Source: Candidatus Gastranaerophilales bacterium
GTDB lineage: Bacteria > Cyanobacteriota > Vampirovibrionia > Gastranaerophilales > Gastranaerophilaceae
Direction of reading: 5' to 3'
Assembly (NCBI GenBank): GCA_944323425.1
Contig: CALUSL010000002.1
Location: 1-64,000 of the forward strand
Length of the DNA: 64,000 bases
The notes below the pieces were generated by a model. It saw only the letters and a program-made list of their open reading frames with translations, did not search any database and was not told where the DNA came from. The stretch's first letter is position 1; each line of letters begins with the position of its first letter. The translations under genes and the position numbers were made by a program. Shown here piece by piece: positions 34,393-44,712 of the stretch.

Positions 34393-36015
34393 CTAAGCTT
34401 TTTCTATCCAGCTTTTTACATGTTCTGCAATCTCTTCATCATCAATGTATTCCATTTCATCACTCAATTCTTCAAGTACGGAATTTATTTCCGGCAAAGA
34501 CTGATTTCTCTGTTCAAGCAGTCCTTGAGACATCTGAGCCTGTTTTTCTATTAATTCTGCAGCTTTAAGATTTACATCTCTAAGCTGTTTTTCCTGTTCG
34601 AGAGCTTTTTCTCTCAACATTTCTATTTCCTGTTTTTGCTTTTCCTGAGCCTGTTTAACTTTATCTGAAAGGAATTTCAAGCTGCCCAAAAGACCGATTA
34701 CAATAAGAGCAATTGCAATCCACCATGGATTTCCTGTCGCATCCGGTTTAGGCAGTGCTTCCGGTTTGTCTCCAGCAAGGAAAGGATCAATTGTGTCAGA
34801 AAACGCAATCTGAACATTGTCCGGTGAAGCCTTTGGAGACGCAGCATTAGCTATCAAAACTTTCATTTCTTCCAGTGTAGTATTAGGAGGAATTGCACTT
34901 TCTTCGAGAGTAACGGCAATAGATATATCCTCAACAATTCCGGGTTTAAGAAATTCATTTGTCTGAATTTTAGCAACTCCGTATTGAGTTTCTCTTGCTG
35001 TTCTTGAATAGCTTCTGTCCTGAGATGAATCGGCATTACTTGCCGGGAGTCCGTTAGGCAGGTAGACACTTACGGCATTTATACCTTTATTCGAATCTCT
35101 TGTCTGGTCGCCCAGCCCTTCTGAAAAAGTCTGCTCGGTTACCGCTGTTTTTTTATTCGGGTCGAAATCTATAGTCGACCTATCCATAGGTGATTCTCTT
35201 AAATATGTACTTACTGTTGCAACATAGTTTCCTTTACCGACAAGTTTATCTAACTGTTTACTTACTTTTTGCTGCATGTAAGCATCATTTTCCTGTAATT
35301 TTTGCAGAATATCATCTTCAGCCGTGATTATACTGTCATAAACATTTCCGTTTGTATCAGTAATAGAAATATTCTCTGATGTTAATCCATTGATAGAACC
35401 GAGAAGCAAATTTCTTATTGCTTTAATTTTCATTGCATCAAGTTTTTCACCGCTTGGCATCACAACCTGAACGGTTGCAGTAATAGGTTTTTGATCAGCA
35501 GAGAACATTGTTTGTTCCGGAATTGAAATAAACACTGACGCATTTTCAATAGGCGGAATTTTTCTGATAAGTCTGGATAGTTCACCGTTTATCGCTCTCG
35601 CAAGACGTATTCTTTTGTCTTCTTTTGTAGAAGTAAAATCGCCTTTGTCGAAAATTTCCAGACCGACATTTTGATCCATCAAGCCGCTTTTAACAATTGC
35701 AAGCAGCACTCTGTCACGTTCTGACATAGTGTAATTCTGGAGATAAAGAGTAGATTTTGTACCATCAACACGACGTTGGATATTTATTCCTTCTCTTGCA
35801 AGAAGAGCCTGTATTTCAATAGCTTTTCCCAGATTATCTGTAGTAAGCAGGTCTAAACTTTCTTTTATAACTTTTTCTTTGACAGTTTTAGGACCATCGC
35901 CGGATTTTGCGGATATCGCAAACCCTATAGTAATAATAAGCGCAACCGACAATACCAGCGCCCCTATTATCCCGTAAAGTAATGGCTTATTGTTTAAGAT
36001 ATCCTTAAAATTCAT
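34393..36015 (-). CDS. fliF: flagellar MS-ring protein FliF
   Basis: FliF forms the MS-ring in the inner membrane, the base of the flagellum. The 540-residue protein has two membrane helices, at about 13-34 and 427-447. Between them are the ring-building motifs: LLTTDNLGKAIEIQALLAREGI, the YscJ-like ARAINGELSRLIRKIPPIENASVFI and VSVYLPNGLPA. The cytoplasmic C-terminal tail (from about 500) ends EIAEHVKSWIEKA, the segment that in other bacteria binds FliG. It is the first gene of the operon and has a promoter at 36044-36072. Confidence 0.95.
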   Translation of the reverse strand: MNFKDILNNKPLLYGIIGALVLSVALIITIGFAISAKSGDGPKTVKEKVIKESLDLLTTDNLGKAIEIQALLAREGINIQRRVDGTKSTLYLQNYTMSERDRVLLAIVKSGLMDQNVGLEIFDKGDFTSTKEDKRIRLARAINGELSRLIRKIPPIENASVFISIPEQTMFSADQKPITATVQVVMPSGEKLDAMKIKAIRNLLLGSINGLTSENISITDTNGNVYDSIITAEDDILQKLQENDAYMQQKVSKQLDKLVGKGNYVATVSTYLRESPMDRSTIDFDPNKKTAVTEQTFSEGLGDQTRDSNKGINAVSVYLPNGLPASNADSSQDRSYSRTARETQYGVAKIQTNEFLKPGIVEDISIAVTLEESAIPPNTTLEEMKVLIANAASPKASPDNVQIAFSDTIDPFLAGDKPEALPKPDATGNPWWIAIALIVIGLLGSLKFLSDKVKQAQEKQKQEIEMLREKALEQEKQLRDVNLKAAELIEKQAQMSQGLLEQRNQSLPEINSVLEELSDEMEYIDDEEIAEHVKSWIEKA

Positions 36016-36043
36016 CTGTAAATTTTACCTGCCTATATTAAAG

Positions 36044-36072
36044 ATTATACTATCAATTACGGTATAAGTTAA
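36044..36072 (-). promoter_or_regulatory. promoter of the fliF-fliG-fliH-flhA-fliI operon
   Basis: On the minus strand TTAACT (36072-36067) is followed after 17 bases by TATAAT (36049-36044). The predicted transcript start is about 20 bases before the fliF ATG. A housekeeping-type promoter, rather than sigma28 or sigma54 boxes, is what I see. Confidence 0.5.
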
Positions 36073-36167
36073 CTTTTGATTTGGCTTTAGAGAATTATTT
36101 CATCCGTTTGGTGGAGATTTTATATTTCTTTTTTAATGAAAATTTTCGGATAGTCATGTTTTTCTAT

Positions 36168-36203
36168 AAAAAAACGGAATCCAAAATATTGGACTCCGTT
36201 TTT
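36168..36203 (-). terminator. terminator of enolase gene
   Basis: AAAAACGGAATCCAA pairs with TTGGACTCCGTTTTT with one mismatch around AATA. On the minus strand it ends in a T-run and lies 20 bases after the enolase stop codon. Confidence 0.8.
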
Positions 36204-36222
36204 AAAGTTTTTATTTTAAAAA

Positions 36223-37572
<1,350 letters not shown>

Positions 37573-37582
37573 CTATAGTCAG

Positions 37583-37611
37583 ATTATCCCACGAGAAAAA
37601 ACAATTTACAA
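37583..37611 (-). promoter_or_regulatory. promoter of eno
   Basis: Minus strand: TTGTAA (37611-37606), 17-base spacer, GATAAT (37588-37583). The same TTGTAA box with a 17-base spacer is found before glyQ. A second TTGTAAC word lies further upstream near 37640-37660. Confidence 0.55.
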
Positions 37612-37786
37612 GAATTTAAAGGTTATAAAATTGTTAAAAATTTTGTTACGAAAAGTTACAATTTTAGAAATTGTTTAAATACTTTGTATATAAATGTTTT
37701 TATTATAATAGATACGTTTAGCGTATTATATTTCCAAATATGTTAAGCGCATGTGATAGTAGAATAAGCAGGGCGAGCATCCATCC

Positions 37787-38713
37787 ATGATTAGATTAGA
37801 CATAGATTTAAGCTATCTTGCAAAAAATTATCAAATCGGAACGTCACGTATAAATCAATATACGTACAAGACTATTGACGAGATAATGGAAACTGAAGCT
37901 GCTCAAGGAAACACTCAGGCTGCAGATTTCGAAATGGATGTTCTGAACAATCCGCGAGAACTCGTTAAATTATTTAAGCTTGCCAGTGCAGAAAACAGAT
38001 ATAGAATTCTCAGAAATATGAACACAGCGGATTTGATTTATTTGTTGCAATATCTGGATCAACAGGATTTGCTTATGGGGCTGATGTTTTTTACAAAAGA
38101 AAAAATTCTGCAGCTTATATACAAACTTCCAAAAGAAAAAATGGTAAAAATTTTGTTTAACAGCATTTCTCCGGAAAGATTTCTGAAAATGATACCGGAA
38201 AAAGAAATCAATAAATTTTTCGATTCTGATAAACTTGATAAAAATAAAATAATGGATTATGTAAAAACAATAGATCCTGACAAATTAAACAAAATGATGG
38301 AGAAATTCATCAAAAAAATGACCGGTAAAAAAGTAGAAAATTTGGAAATGGAACCAGAACAAATTTTCAAATTTCTTGAAAATTTAAAACCGGATCATTT
38401 TAAAGAAGCACTAAAATGTTTTGAAAAAGAAGAAAAAATGGGAATAATTCTTTATCTGACAAAAGAAGAACCGGAACTTTTCACGGAATTCTCAAAAGAT
38501 GCGCTGATATTCCCGTTAAAACAAATGGACAAACCGGACATAGTCAAATCAATGAACAAACTGGAACCAGAAGATCTGATTAAGATGGTACAGGAACTTC
38601 CTGACGATTTTCTTGCTGCGGTTATTACCCAGATTGATCCGCTTGAATTTGCTGAAGTTTTGACAAAATCTTACAAAGATATATTGTCTGAGATTGCTAT
38701 AGGAAATAACTAA
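37787..38713 (+). CDS. helical-repeat protein related to FliG middle domain / MgtE N-domain
   Basis: The 308-residue soluble protein is built of repeated helical hairpins of about 25-35 residues. They carry the phrases LIYLLQYLDQQDLLMGLMFF, KILQLIYKLPKEKMVKILFNSI and DLIKMVQELPDDFLAAVITQIDPLEF. The pattern of Leu-Pro turns followed by amphipathic helices is that of the MgtE_N/FliG-M superfamily. No MgtE channel domain or CBS pair is present. As the window's flagellar operon has only a poorly matching fliG, this protein could supply part of the motor switch, or be an unrelated scaffold. There is no strong ribosome site before ATG 37787. It ends four bases into the convergent small gene. Confidence 0.6.
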   Translation: MIRLDIDLSYLAKNYQIGTSRINQYTYKTIDEIMETEAAQGNTQAADFEMDVLNNPRELVKLFKLASAENRYRILRNMNTADLIYLLQYLDQQDLLMGLMFFTKEKILQLIYKLPKEKMVKILFNSISPERFLKMIPEKEINKFFDSDKLDKNKIMDYVKTIDPDKLNKMMEKFIKKMTGKKVENLEMEPEQIFKFLENLKPDHFKEALKCFEKEEKMGIILYLTKEEPELFTEFSKDALIFPLKQMDKPDIVKSMNKLEPEDLIKMVQELPDDFLAAVITQIDPLEFAEVLTKSYKDILSEIAIGNN

Positions 38714-38994
38714 TATCCTATATAACGCCTTTTATAATAACTGCCGGCATTTAAATCCTGAGGATTGTATATTGCAGGTCTAATAAGTCTTGGAAATTTC
38801 TTTTTTGATTTTTTTGATTTTGATTTTTTTGTGTCTTCTTCTGACGCCTGCATTTGTTCATCATACTCTTCCACAACTACAGTACCATCCGAAGGATAAT
38901 CAGCTGAAGACGGTACATAATAGCTGCTGTCCGCATAAGCAGCCTGCGAACAAATTAATAAAGAAAAAAATAAAAAAACGTACAATTTTTTCAT
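38710..38994 (-). CDS. small exported protein (94 aa)
   Basis: A signal peptide MKKLYVFLFFSLLICSQAAYA precedes a short Tyr/Ser-rich segment, an acidic stretch, a Lys/Ser-rich stretch (KKSKSKKSKKKF) and a Tyr-rich C-terminus ending YYKRRYIGY. The start is ATG 38994, ten bases after a GAGGT box; an in-frame TTG at 39003 is less likely. It probably sits in the periplasm or outer envelope. I do not recognise the family. It follows the binding-protein gene with a gap of about 13 bases and may be cotranscribed with it. Confidence 0.65.
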   Translation of the reverse strand: MKKLYVFLFFSLLICSQAAYADSSYYVPSSADYPSDGTVVVEEYDEQMQASEEDTKKSKSKKSKKKFPRLIRPAIYNPQDLNAGSYYKRRYIGY

Positions 38995-39007
38995 AATTAA
39001 CAAGACC

Positions 39008-39838
39008 TCATTTTATTTGTCTTTTAATTCTCTTCGAGAGAATTTCTTTGTCAGAATCAGATGGCACCCATTTATGTTTTAGATAAACAAGTGTTCCATC
39101 TCTTGTCATTTCATCAAGAATATTGTCTATATCTGCAGCAAGTGAGTCTGTTGATTCACCTTTTTGCATTGCAATTGCATAACCCTCTTTTGTATAACGC
39201 TGGGGTAATATAACAAATTCGGGATAGTCCTGTGCAAATCCGGAAAGAATTGTATCATCGCTTGTGAAAGCCATTGCACGTTTGTCCCTCAACGCCTGAA
39301 AGGCTTGTTCATATGTTTTATATCCGAGTACACGAGCCTCCGGAGCAAAGCGACGAAGATTTTTTTCGCCTGTAGTACCGAGAACGACAATTGTTCTTTT
39401 TCCGTTTAGATTTGCTATTGTTTCAATCGGACTACCTTTAGGTACCATTATAGCCTGTCCGACAGTATAGTATGGTTTTGAAAATCTTACAACTTCTTCC
39501 CTTTGGGGAGTAATCGTCATAGTCGCTATTAATAAATCAACTTCGCCTGAATTTAGTTTAGAAATTCTATTATGCGGATAAACTTGTTTGAAAACAACTT
39601 TTTTTTCATTTCCGAATATTTTTCCGGCTAAAGCTCTTGCCAAATCCACATCATATCCTTTTAAAACATTGTCTCCGTCTACGAATCCAAAAGGCTTTGT
39701 ATCATATTTTACTCCGACAATAAGATGTCCTCGTGCTTTTATTTCAGCAAGTTTATCAGTTTGTTCTTCTTGTTTTTCACAGCCGCACAGAATAAATACA
39801 GATAGCAGCATAAAACTCAATAATATTTTTTTTAACAT
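39008..39838 (-). CDS. amino-acid ABC transporter substrate-binding lipoprotein (SBP family 3)
   Basis: A lipoprotein signal with lipobox L-C-G-C gives acylated Cys20. The mature domain is a two-lobed family 3 binding protein: RGHLIVGVKYDTKPFGFVDGDNVLKGYDVDLARALA, then SGEVDLLIATMTITPQREEVVRFSKPYY and DNILDEMTRDGTLVYLKHKWV. The closest functional group is binding proteins for polar amino acids (Gln, Arg, His, Glu). The permease and ATPase are not adjacent. The start is ATG 39838. The protein would be tethered to the inner membrane facing the periplasm. Confidence 0.88.
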   Translation of the reverse strand: MLKKILLSFMLLSVFILCGCEKQEEQTDKLAEIKARGHLIVGVKYDTKPFGFVDGDNVLKGYDVDLARALAGKIFGNEKKVVFKQVYPHNRISKLNSGEVDLLIATMTITPQREEVVRFSKPYYTVGQAIMVPKGSPIETIANLNGKRTIVVLGTTGEKNLRRFAPEARVLGYKTYEQAFQALRDKRAMAFTSDDTILSGFAQDYPEFVILPQRYTKEGYAIAMQKGESTDSLAADIDNILDEMTRDGTLVYLKHKWVPSDSDKEILSKRIKRQIK

Positions 39839-39874
39839 ATATAAATTTATCCTTATTATTTATTTTAACAAATA

Positions 39875-40414
39875 TTATAAAAATAGCCACCTGGCAACAA
39901 CAATAGCTGCTATTATGCCTACACAATCAGAAAGTATTCCCGTCAAAAGAGCGTGTCTGAGTTTTTTTATACCAACAGCACCAAAATAAACAGCAAGGAT
40001 ATAAAACGTAGTTTCCGAACTTCCAACCATTATTGCAGCAAGTTTTGTTGTATAGGACTCAACATCATGCTGGCTTGCTATATCAGAAAACAATCCAAGC
40101 ACAGCACTACCCGAAAGAGAACGCACAATCATAACAGGTAAGATATCAACAGGTATATCAAATCTATTCAGAATCCCCCCGAGAATAGATTGCAAAATTT
40201 CTATAGCACCTGACGCTCTGAGCATTCCAACAGCTACCATTATTGCAAGCAAATAAGGAATAATTTCTACAGTGACTTTTAATCCATCTTTTGCACCATC
40301 AATAAAAACTTCATATACCGGAACTTTTTTTATTAAACCAAAAGCTAAAACAGAAATTATAATTATTGGTATCAGCCAGACAGAAATGATATCCATAAAA
40401 ATTTTTATTGTCAT
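39875..40414 (-). CDS. spmB: SpmB-like nucleoside-recognition (Gate) domain membrane protein
   Basis: This 179-residue membrane protein has about four helices and the conserved phrases PYLLAIMVAVGMLRASGAIE, MIVRSLSGSAVLGLF and KLAAIMVGSSETTFYILAVYFGAVGIKK of spore maturation protein B. In non-sporulating bacteria these Gate-domain proteins also occur as SpmA/SpmB pairs of uncertain transport role. Its ATG overlaps the spmA stop codon by four bases, as is usual for the pair. Nothing else in the window suggests sporulation. Confidence 0.88.
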   Translation of the reverse strand: MTIKIFMDIISVWLIPIIIISVLAFGLIKKVPVYEVFIDGAKDGLKVTVEIIPYLLAIMVAVGMLRASGAIEILQSILGGILNRFDIPVDILPVMIVRSLSGSAVLGLFSDIASQHDVESYTTKLAAIMVGSSETTFYILAVYFGAVGIKKLRHALLTGILSDCVGIIAAIVVARWLFL

Positions 40415-41028
40415 TTTTTACCTCCGTTTTCAGTTGATTGTTCTATAGTCTGCGGAGGCATAATTTTCTCAAGAATTTTTGCAATTACAATGGCAGACAA
40501 AAATGAAACAGACGTGACAATCAAAGTCGGAAACACAATTTCCGTCGGATTTTTTGCTCCGTTAGCGGCAAGCACGGCGATTACTGTTGCCGGCACAAGT
40601 TGAAAAGCAGCCGTGTTCATACCTACTAACATACACATATCATTAGATGCTGATTTCTTGTTTTTATTTAATTCCTGTAAACCTCGTAAAGCCTGTATTC
40701 CCATAGGAGTAGCCGCATTAGAAACACCTATTGCATTTGCCGTAAAATTCATTGCAATATCTCCGATAACAGGACTGTCTTTCGGGACAGACGGAAATAA
40801 AAATTTTGCGGCGGGAGAAAGAAATTTTGAAATTAAATTAACAAGTTTTGATTTTTCAGCAATACGCATTATTCCAAGCCAGAAAGCCATAATACCGGCA
40901 AGATAAATAGCAACTTCAATAGCTTTCTGAGCACTGTTCAAAACCGCATTTATCAAATTTTCCATTCGTCCGGTTACCGCAGCTGAAATTATTGATACCA
41001 AAATTATAAAAAACCAAATGTAATTCAT
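40411..41028 (-). CDS. spmA: SpmA-like nucleoside-recognition (Gate) domain membrane protein
   Basis: The 205-residue protein begins MNYIWFFIILVSIISAAVTGRME and shows the SpmA core AIEVAIYLAGIMAFWLGIMRIAEKS and IAMNFTANAIGVSNAATPMGIQALRGLQELN. I start it at ATG 41028, which aligns with family starts; the open frame continues 26 codons upstream without support. No clear ribosome site precedes it. It is paired with spmB. Confidence 0.88.
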   Translation of the reverse strand: MNYIWFFIILVSIISAAVTGRMENLINAVLNSAQKAIEVAIYLAGIMAFWLGIMRIAEKSKLVNLISKFLSPAAKFLFPSVPKDSPVIGDIAMNFTANAIGVSNAATPMGIQALRGLQELNKNKKSASNDMCMLVGMNTAAFQLVPATVIAVLAANGAKNPTEIVFPTLIVTSVSFLSAIVIAKILEKIMPPQTIEQSTENGGKK

Positions 41029-41192
41029 TTTTTTATAATGACAAAACAAAAAATAATTGGCAAAAAAATGAATTTTGTTACAATTAAAAAACAATAATGC
41101 AAACATAGCAAATGCATTGTTATATTTGATTAAAACACGTTTCGAAATTGAGTGACATGTTACGCAGTTTGCAAACTATTTATAACAATGGT

Positions 41193-41221
41193 TTGTAAAA
41201 TAGAATATATTATTATATAAT
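41193..41221 (+). promoter_or_regulatory. promoter of glyQ
   Basis: TTGTAA (41193-41198), a 17-base spacer and a perfect TATAAT (41216-41221). The start codon follows 33 bases downstream. No T-box leader is visible. Confidence 0.65.
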
Positions 41222-41254
41222 GTTAGAGCTAAACGTGTAGGAATAGAGAATAAA

Positions 41255-42130
41255 TTGGCTTTAACTTTTCAAGAATTAATTTTAAATTTATCTAAATTTT
41301 GGTCGGACTATGGATGCATAATTCAGCAGCCTTATGATATTGAAAAAGGTGCAAGCACAATGAATCCTGCAACGTTTTTGCGTTCGCTTGGTCCGGAACC
41401 TTGGAATACTGCAATGGTTGAACCCTGCAGAAGACCTACTGATGCAAGATATGGAGAAAATCCAAACCGTCTTGGTCATTATTTCCAATATCAGGTAATA
41501 TTAAAGCCATCCCCTGATAACGCACAGGAACTTTATTTAAAAAGTCTTGAGGCAATGGGTATTGATTTATCAAAACATGATGTAAGATTTGTAGAAGATA
41601 ACTGGGAATCTCCTACTTTAGGTGCAGCCGGTGTGGGCTGGGAAGTATGGCTTGATGGTATGGAAATTACTCAGTTTACATATTTTCAACAGGTTGGCGG
41701 TCTTGAAATCAGACCGGTTGCACTGGAATTGACATACGGTCTTGAAAGAATTGCTATGTATTTGCAAAACGTAAATTCTGTTTACGACGTTATGTGGAAT
41801 AAAGAGCTTAAATACGGCGAAATTTATCTTCAAAACGAAATTGAACAGTCTAAATACAATTTTGAAGTTTCAAATGCAGAAAGATTATTCAAACTTTTTG
41901 ATATTTTTCAGGAAGAAGTTGAAAATTGCGTAGACAATAGTCTTGTTCTTCCTGCGTATGATTATGTTTTAAAATGTTCTCATACTTTCAATCTGCTTGA
42001 CGCACGCGGTGTAATAAGCAAGGATGAAAGAATTAATTTCATAAACAGAGTAAGAAGAATGGCGGCTATGGTAGCCAAGTTATATGTAGAACAGAGAGAA
42101 AAACTGGGTTTCCCCTTATTAAAAAAATAG
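41255..42130 (+). CDS. glyQ: glycine-tRNA ligase alpha subunit
   Basis: GlyQ is the catalytic subunit of the bacterial alpha2-beta2 type glycyl-tRNA synthetase. The protein (291 residues, family length) begins [31 protein letters not shown] and includes the class II motifs near [14 protein letters not shown] and [22 protein letters not shown]. The start is TTG 41255, which gives the expected N-terminus; a GGAA box is about 12 bases upstream. The beta subunit gene glyS is not in the window. The APC permease follows 16 bases downstream. Confidence 0.96.
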   Translation: MALTFQELILNLSKFWSDYGCIIQQPYDIEKGASTMNPATFLRSLGPEPWNTAMVEPCRRPTDARYGENPNRLGHYFQYQVILKPSPDNAQELYLKSLEAMGIDLSKHDVRFVEDNWESPTLGAAGVGWEVWLDGMEITQFTYFQQVGGLEIRPVALELTYGLERIAMYLQNVNSVYDVMWNKELKYGEIYLQNEIEQSKYNFEVSNAERLFKLFDIFQEEVENCVDNSLVLPAYDYVLKCSHTFNLLDARGVISKDERINFINRVRRMAAMVAKLYVEQREKLGFPLLKK

Positions 42131-42146
42131 TAAAGGATAAATTTAC

Positions 42147-43778
42147 ATGAGCCAAGACGTAACAGAAGTAGGGCTGGTCGAGCATTTCGTTTCAAAATTA
42201 TTGAAAACGAAAAATCCTGATGATATGCTTGCACAGTCTGCTGAAACAGGACTTAAAAAAACACTGAACTGGGTAGATTTGATAATATTAGGTATTGGTG
42301 CCGTAATCGGAGCCGGTATTTTTTCAATGGTAGGTTCAGCAGTAGTAGGTACGGCGGCACATCCCGGAGCCGGTCCTGCACTCATAATCTCTATGATTAT
42401 TGCAGCAATAGCATGTATATTTTCAGCATTATGTTATGCTGAATTTGCATCTATGATTCCGGTATCAGGAGGTGTTTACACATATACTTTCGCAACAATG
42501 GGAGAACTTGCAGCCTGGATTGTCGGATGGGTTCTTATGTTGCAATATACAATTGGTAATATTGCAGTTGCATGCAGCTGGACAGGATATCTGCTCCAGT
42601 TTCTCAGAGGATTTGAGCCTTATACGGCACATCTTCCGGCGTTTTTACAAAGTATAGCTCATCATATTATGTATCCGCCGCTGTGGCTGGTGAGTGATTA
42701 CGGTACGGCTAAAGCAGCATATTTAAAAATGGGATTAAATCCGGCAGATCATATTCCGCATTTATTCGGATTGATTCCAATATCAGTAAATATTCCTGCA
42801 ATTTTAATGATATTGCTTGTAACAGCAATTCTTGTAAAGGGTATTTCCGAATCTAAAAATATGGCAGGAATCATGGTTATCATAAAACTGGTGGTAATCG
42901 GTTTATTTATAGGTGTTGGTGCATTTTATGTCAAACCTGACAACTGGACTCCGTTTATGCCGAATGGATTGGGTAGTGTTTTAATTAGTGCGTTTACGAT
43001 TTTCTTTGCATACACAGGTTTTGATGCAATTTCTACAGCGGCTGAAGAAACAAAAAATCCCCAAAGAGATATTCCTATCGGTATCATCGGAACACTTGTT
43101 TTATGTACGGTAGTTTATATTTTCGTTGCACTTGTTTTAACAGGTGTTGTCAGATGGGATATGATAAACATTCATGCGCCGATTGCACATGCAATGCAAG
43201 TTACCGGTCAGGGCTGGGTTGCAGGTCTGATTTCAGTTGGGGCGCTAACCGGTTTGACATCAGTATTGCTGGTTATGCAGCTTGCGGCAACCAGAATTTT
43301 ATTTTCAATGGCTAGAGACAACTTTTTCCCGAGTGTATTGAAAAAAGTTCATCCTGTTTACAAAACTCCTCATGTAATTACATGGGTTGTTGGTATCGCA
43401 ATGGTAATCGGATGCTTATTCCTTGATTTAAATCTGGCAGCAAGTCTCTGTATTTTCAGTGTATTTACTTCTTTCATCATTGTATGTATAGGAGTTTTAA
43501 TACTGAGAAAAACAGATCCGGACAGACCAAGACCATTCAGAGTACCTTGTTCACCACTATTCCCGGCACTGGGTATTCTCTTATGCGGAACTCTTATGGT
43601 TGTGGCTGTTATCAGTATGGGGAAAACTGCATTATTATTCCCGTTGTGGTTATGTATAGGTCTTGCAATATACTTCTCATACGGATACAAACGTAACCGC
43701 CGCATGGAAGTTATAGAAGATAAAAAACGAGCAAACAGAGAAGCTCGTGCGAAGGCAGCTGCAGCCGCAAAAAAGTAG
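42147..43778 (+). CDS. APC-family amino acid permease (cationic amino acid transporter type)
   Basis: The 543-residue inner-membrane protein has about 12-14 helices. It shows the APC hallmark first helix LGIGAVIGAGIFSMVG with the unwound GAGIF loop, FAYTGFDAISTAAEETKNPQRDIPIGI in the middle, and LVMQLAATRILFSMARDNFFP. The polar N-terminus (about 45 residues) and the large size resemble the CAT/YfnA branch. The substrate is probably an amino acid, with the ion-coupling and specificity unknown. It is probably cotranscribed with glyQ. A terminator follows at 43831. Confidence 0.92.
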   Translation: MSQDVTEVGLVEHFVSKLLKTKNPDDMLAQSAETGLKKTLNWVDLIILGIGAVIGAGIFSMVGSAVVGTAAHPGAGPALIISMIIAAIACIFSALCYAEFASMIPVSGGVYTYTFATMGELAAWIVGWVLMLQYTIGNIAVACSWTGYLLQFLRGFEPYTAHLPAFLQSIAHHIMYPPLWLVSDYGTAKAAYLKMGLNPADHIPHLFGLIPISVNIPAILMILLVTAILVKGISESKNMAGIMVIIKLVVIGLFIGVGAFYVKPDNWTPFMPNGLGSVLISAFTIFFAYTGFDAISTAAEETKNPQRDIPIGIIGTLVLCTVVYIFVALVLTGVVRWDMINIHAPIAHAMQVTGQGWVAGLISVGALTGLTSVLLVMQLAATRILFSMARDNFFPSVLKKVHPVYKTPHVITWVVGIAMVIGCLFLDLNLAASLCIFSVFTSFIIVCIGVLILRKTDPDRPRPFRVPCSPLFPALGILLCGTLMVVAVISMGKTALLFPLWLCIGLAIYFSYGYKRNRRMEVIEDKKRANREARAKAAAAAKK

Positions 43779-44081
43779 TTGTTAGTTAATTAAAATAGTG
43801 CGGTTCTCGCACAGGCGAAGATATCGAATGCAAAAACCGGTTTTTACTAAATCGGTTTTTGTATATTCCGTCAAAATAATTCACCTGTAGTCCAAGTGAT
43901 GTCAAACCTATTGGAGTATCGTCATTATCAAATTTGCATATGAACTTTAAGCAATGCGTTTTCATTGCCCCGAGCTGTCTTACAAAGCGGATTAATATTC
44001 TTCTGTAAAAATGTAAGTTTTTCATGTATAATACTTATTAACGATACAAAATAAAAAATCAATGTAGGAAAGGACTAAATT
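43779..44081. other. gap with terminator and no convincing gene
   Basis: This stretch holds the terminator at 43831-43861 and the purine-rich AGGAAAGGA ribosome site before the DUF1858 gene at 44082. A minus-strand open frame (43786-44025) runs across the terminator and has no ribosome site; I do not accept it as a gene. Confidence 0.5.
43831..43861 (+). terminator. terminator after the APC permease
   Basis: CAAAAACCG (43831-43839) pairs with CGGTTTTTG (43853-43861) around a 13-base loop, with the T-run in the right arm. Confidence 0.65.
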
Positions 44082-44282
44082 ATGTCAGAAAAAGTAACCA
44101 AAAAGATGAGCATAATAGATATTGTTCAAAAATATCCCGAATCACTTGAAATTTTTGCAAAATATGGAATGGGCTGTATCGGTTGTGCTGCTGCAAAATT
44201 TGAAAATCTTGAAGCTGGAGCAAAAGTTCATGGTTTTGATCCAGATGAAATGGTAGCAGAAATAAATGCCTTAATAGGCTAA
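44082..44282 (+). CDS. DUF1858 redox-disulfide domain protein
   Basis: This 66-residue protein is a stand-alone DUF1858 domain. It begins with a helical segment IIDIVQKYPESLEIFAKYGMG and then the CIGC motif (Cys32 and Cys35). The domain is found next to hybrid-cluster proteins and other anaerobic redox enzymes and probably carries a reversible disulfide or binds a small ligand. It has a strong AGGAAAGGA ribosome site. The neighbouring genes give no partner. A palindromic terminator follows at 44325. Confidence 0.9.
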   Translation: MSEKVTKKMSIIDIVQKYPESLEIFAKYGMGCIGCAAAKFENLEAGAKVHGFDPDEMVAEINALIG

Positions 44283-44324
44283 TCTTTTATTTTTATAAAA
44301 ACAATTACACCTTAAAAAGGAAAA

Positions 44325-44350
44325 GAAAACTCATCATATGATGAGTTTTC
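44325..44350. terminator. bidirectional terminator
   Basis: A perfect 13-bp inverted repeat has arms GAAAACTCATCAT and ATGATGAGTTTTC. It separates the DUF1858 gene from the convergent small gene at 44373-44519. Confidence 0.65.
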
Positions 44351-44372
44351 ATATTATGTGCTTTATGTTATG

Positions 44373-44519
44373 TTATTGTTCTTTAATTTCAACAGGAATT
44401 GTTGCTAATTTTGAATAACGAAAAATTTTATTTTCTCTGATTTTTTCTTCTTTTTCAGCAACTACGTATTCGTTAATGTCTCGACCAATTAAGAATTTCA
44501 TAAATTCAGGACTGAACAT
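44373..44519 (-). CDS. small conserved-looking protein (48 aa)
   Basis: A short frame from ATG 44519 to TAA 44373 encodes 48 residues, beginning MFSPEFMKFLIGRDINEYVV and ending RYSKLATIPVEIKEQ. The composition is protein-like, with a hydrophobic N-terminal helix and a charged middle (EKEEKIREN). AAGGAAA lies about 12 bases upstream and AGGTG three bases upstream of the start. It ends 23 bases before the shared terminator palindrome, an ordinary gene layout. I do not recognise it. Confidence 0.45.
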   Translation of the reverse strand: MFSPEFMKFLIGRDINEYVVAEKEEKIRENKIFRYSKLATIPVEIKEQ

Positions 44520-44596
44520 GAACACCTACACTTTCCTTACACATATATATAAACACAAAAACGCTGCGTCATGTTCATCTTAATCGTGTAATTTTT

Positions 44597-44613
44597 ACAA
44601 TTTTTAAAATTGT
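44597..44613. promoter_or_regulatory. 17-base palindrome, candidate operator
   Basis: ACAATTTT-T-AAAATTGT is a perfect dyad between the 48-residue gene and the small helix-turn-helix gene at 44713. It could bind that regulator, but AT-rich palindromes arise by chance in this genome, so this is a guess. Confidence 0.2.
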
Positions 44614-44712
44614 ATATACAAGCTATGTATATATTTAATAAAAACTGTTGTATTGATTTTGTTTAGAACAAAATAACAAACCAAAAAAATTATGAACGTG
44701 TTTCAACATTAA

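Noticed and set aside
39875-41028. Sporulation locus
   Set aside because: spmA and spmB also occur in non-sporulating bacteria, and no other sporulation gene is present.
41107-41254. T-box riboswitch before glyQ
   Set aside because: The leader is only about 30 bases and lacks a T-box sequence; an ordinary promoter explains it.
43786-44025. Minus-strand frame of 79 codons
   Set aside because: It runs across the terminator of the APC permease gene, has no ribosome site and no recognisable domain. It could be a remnant but I cannot support it.
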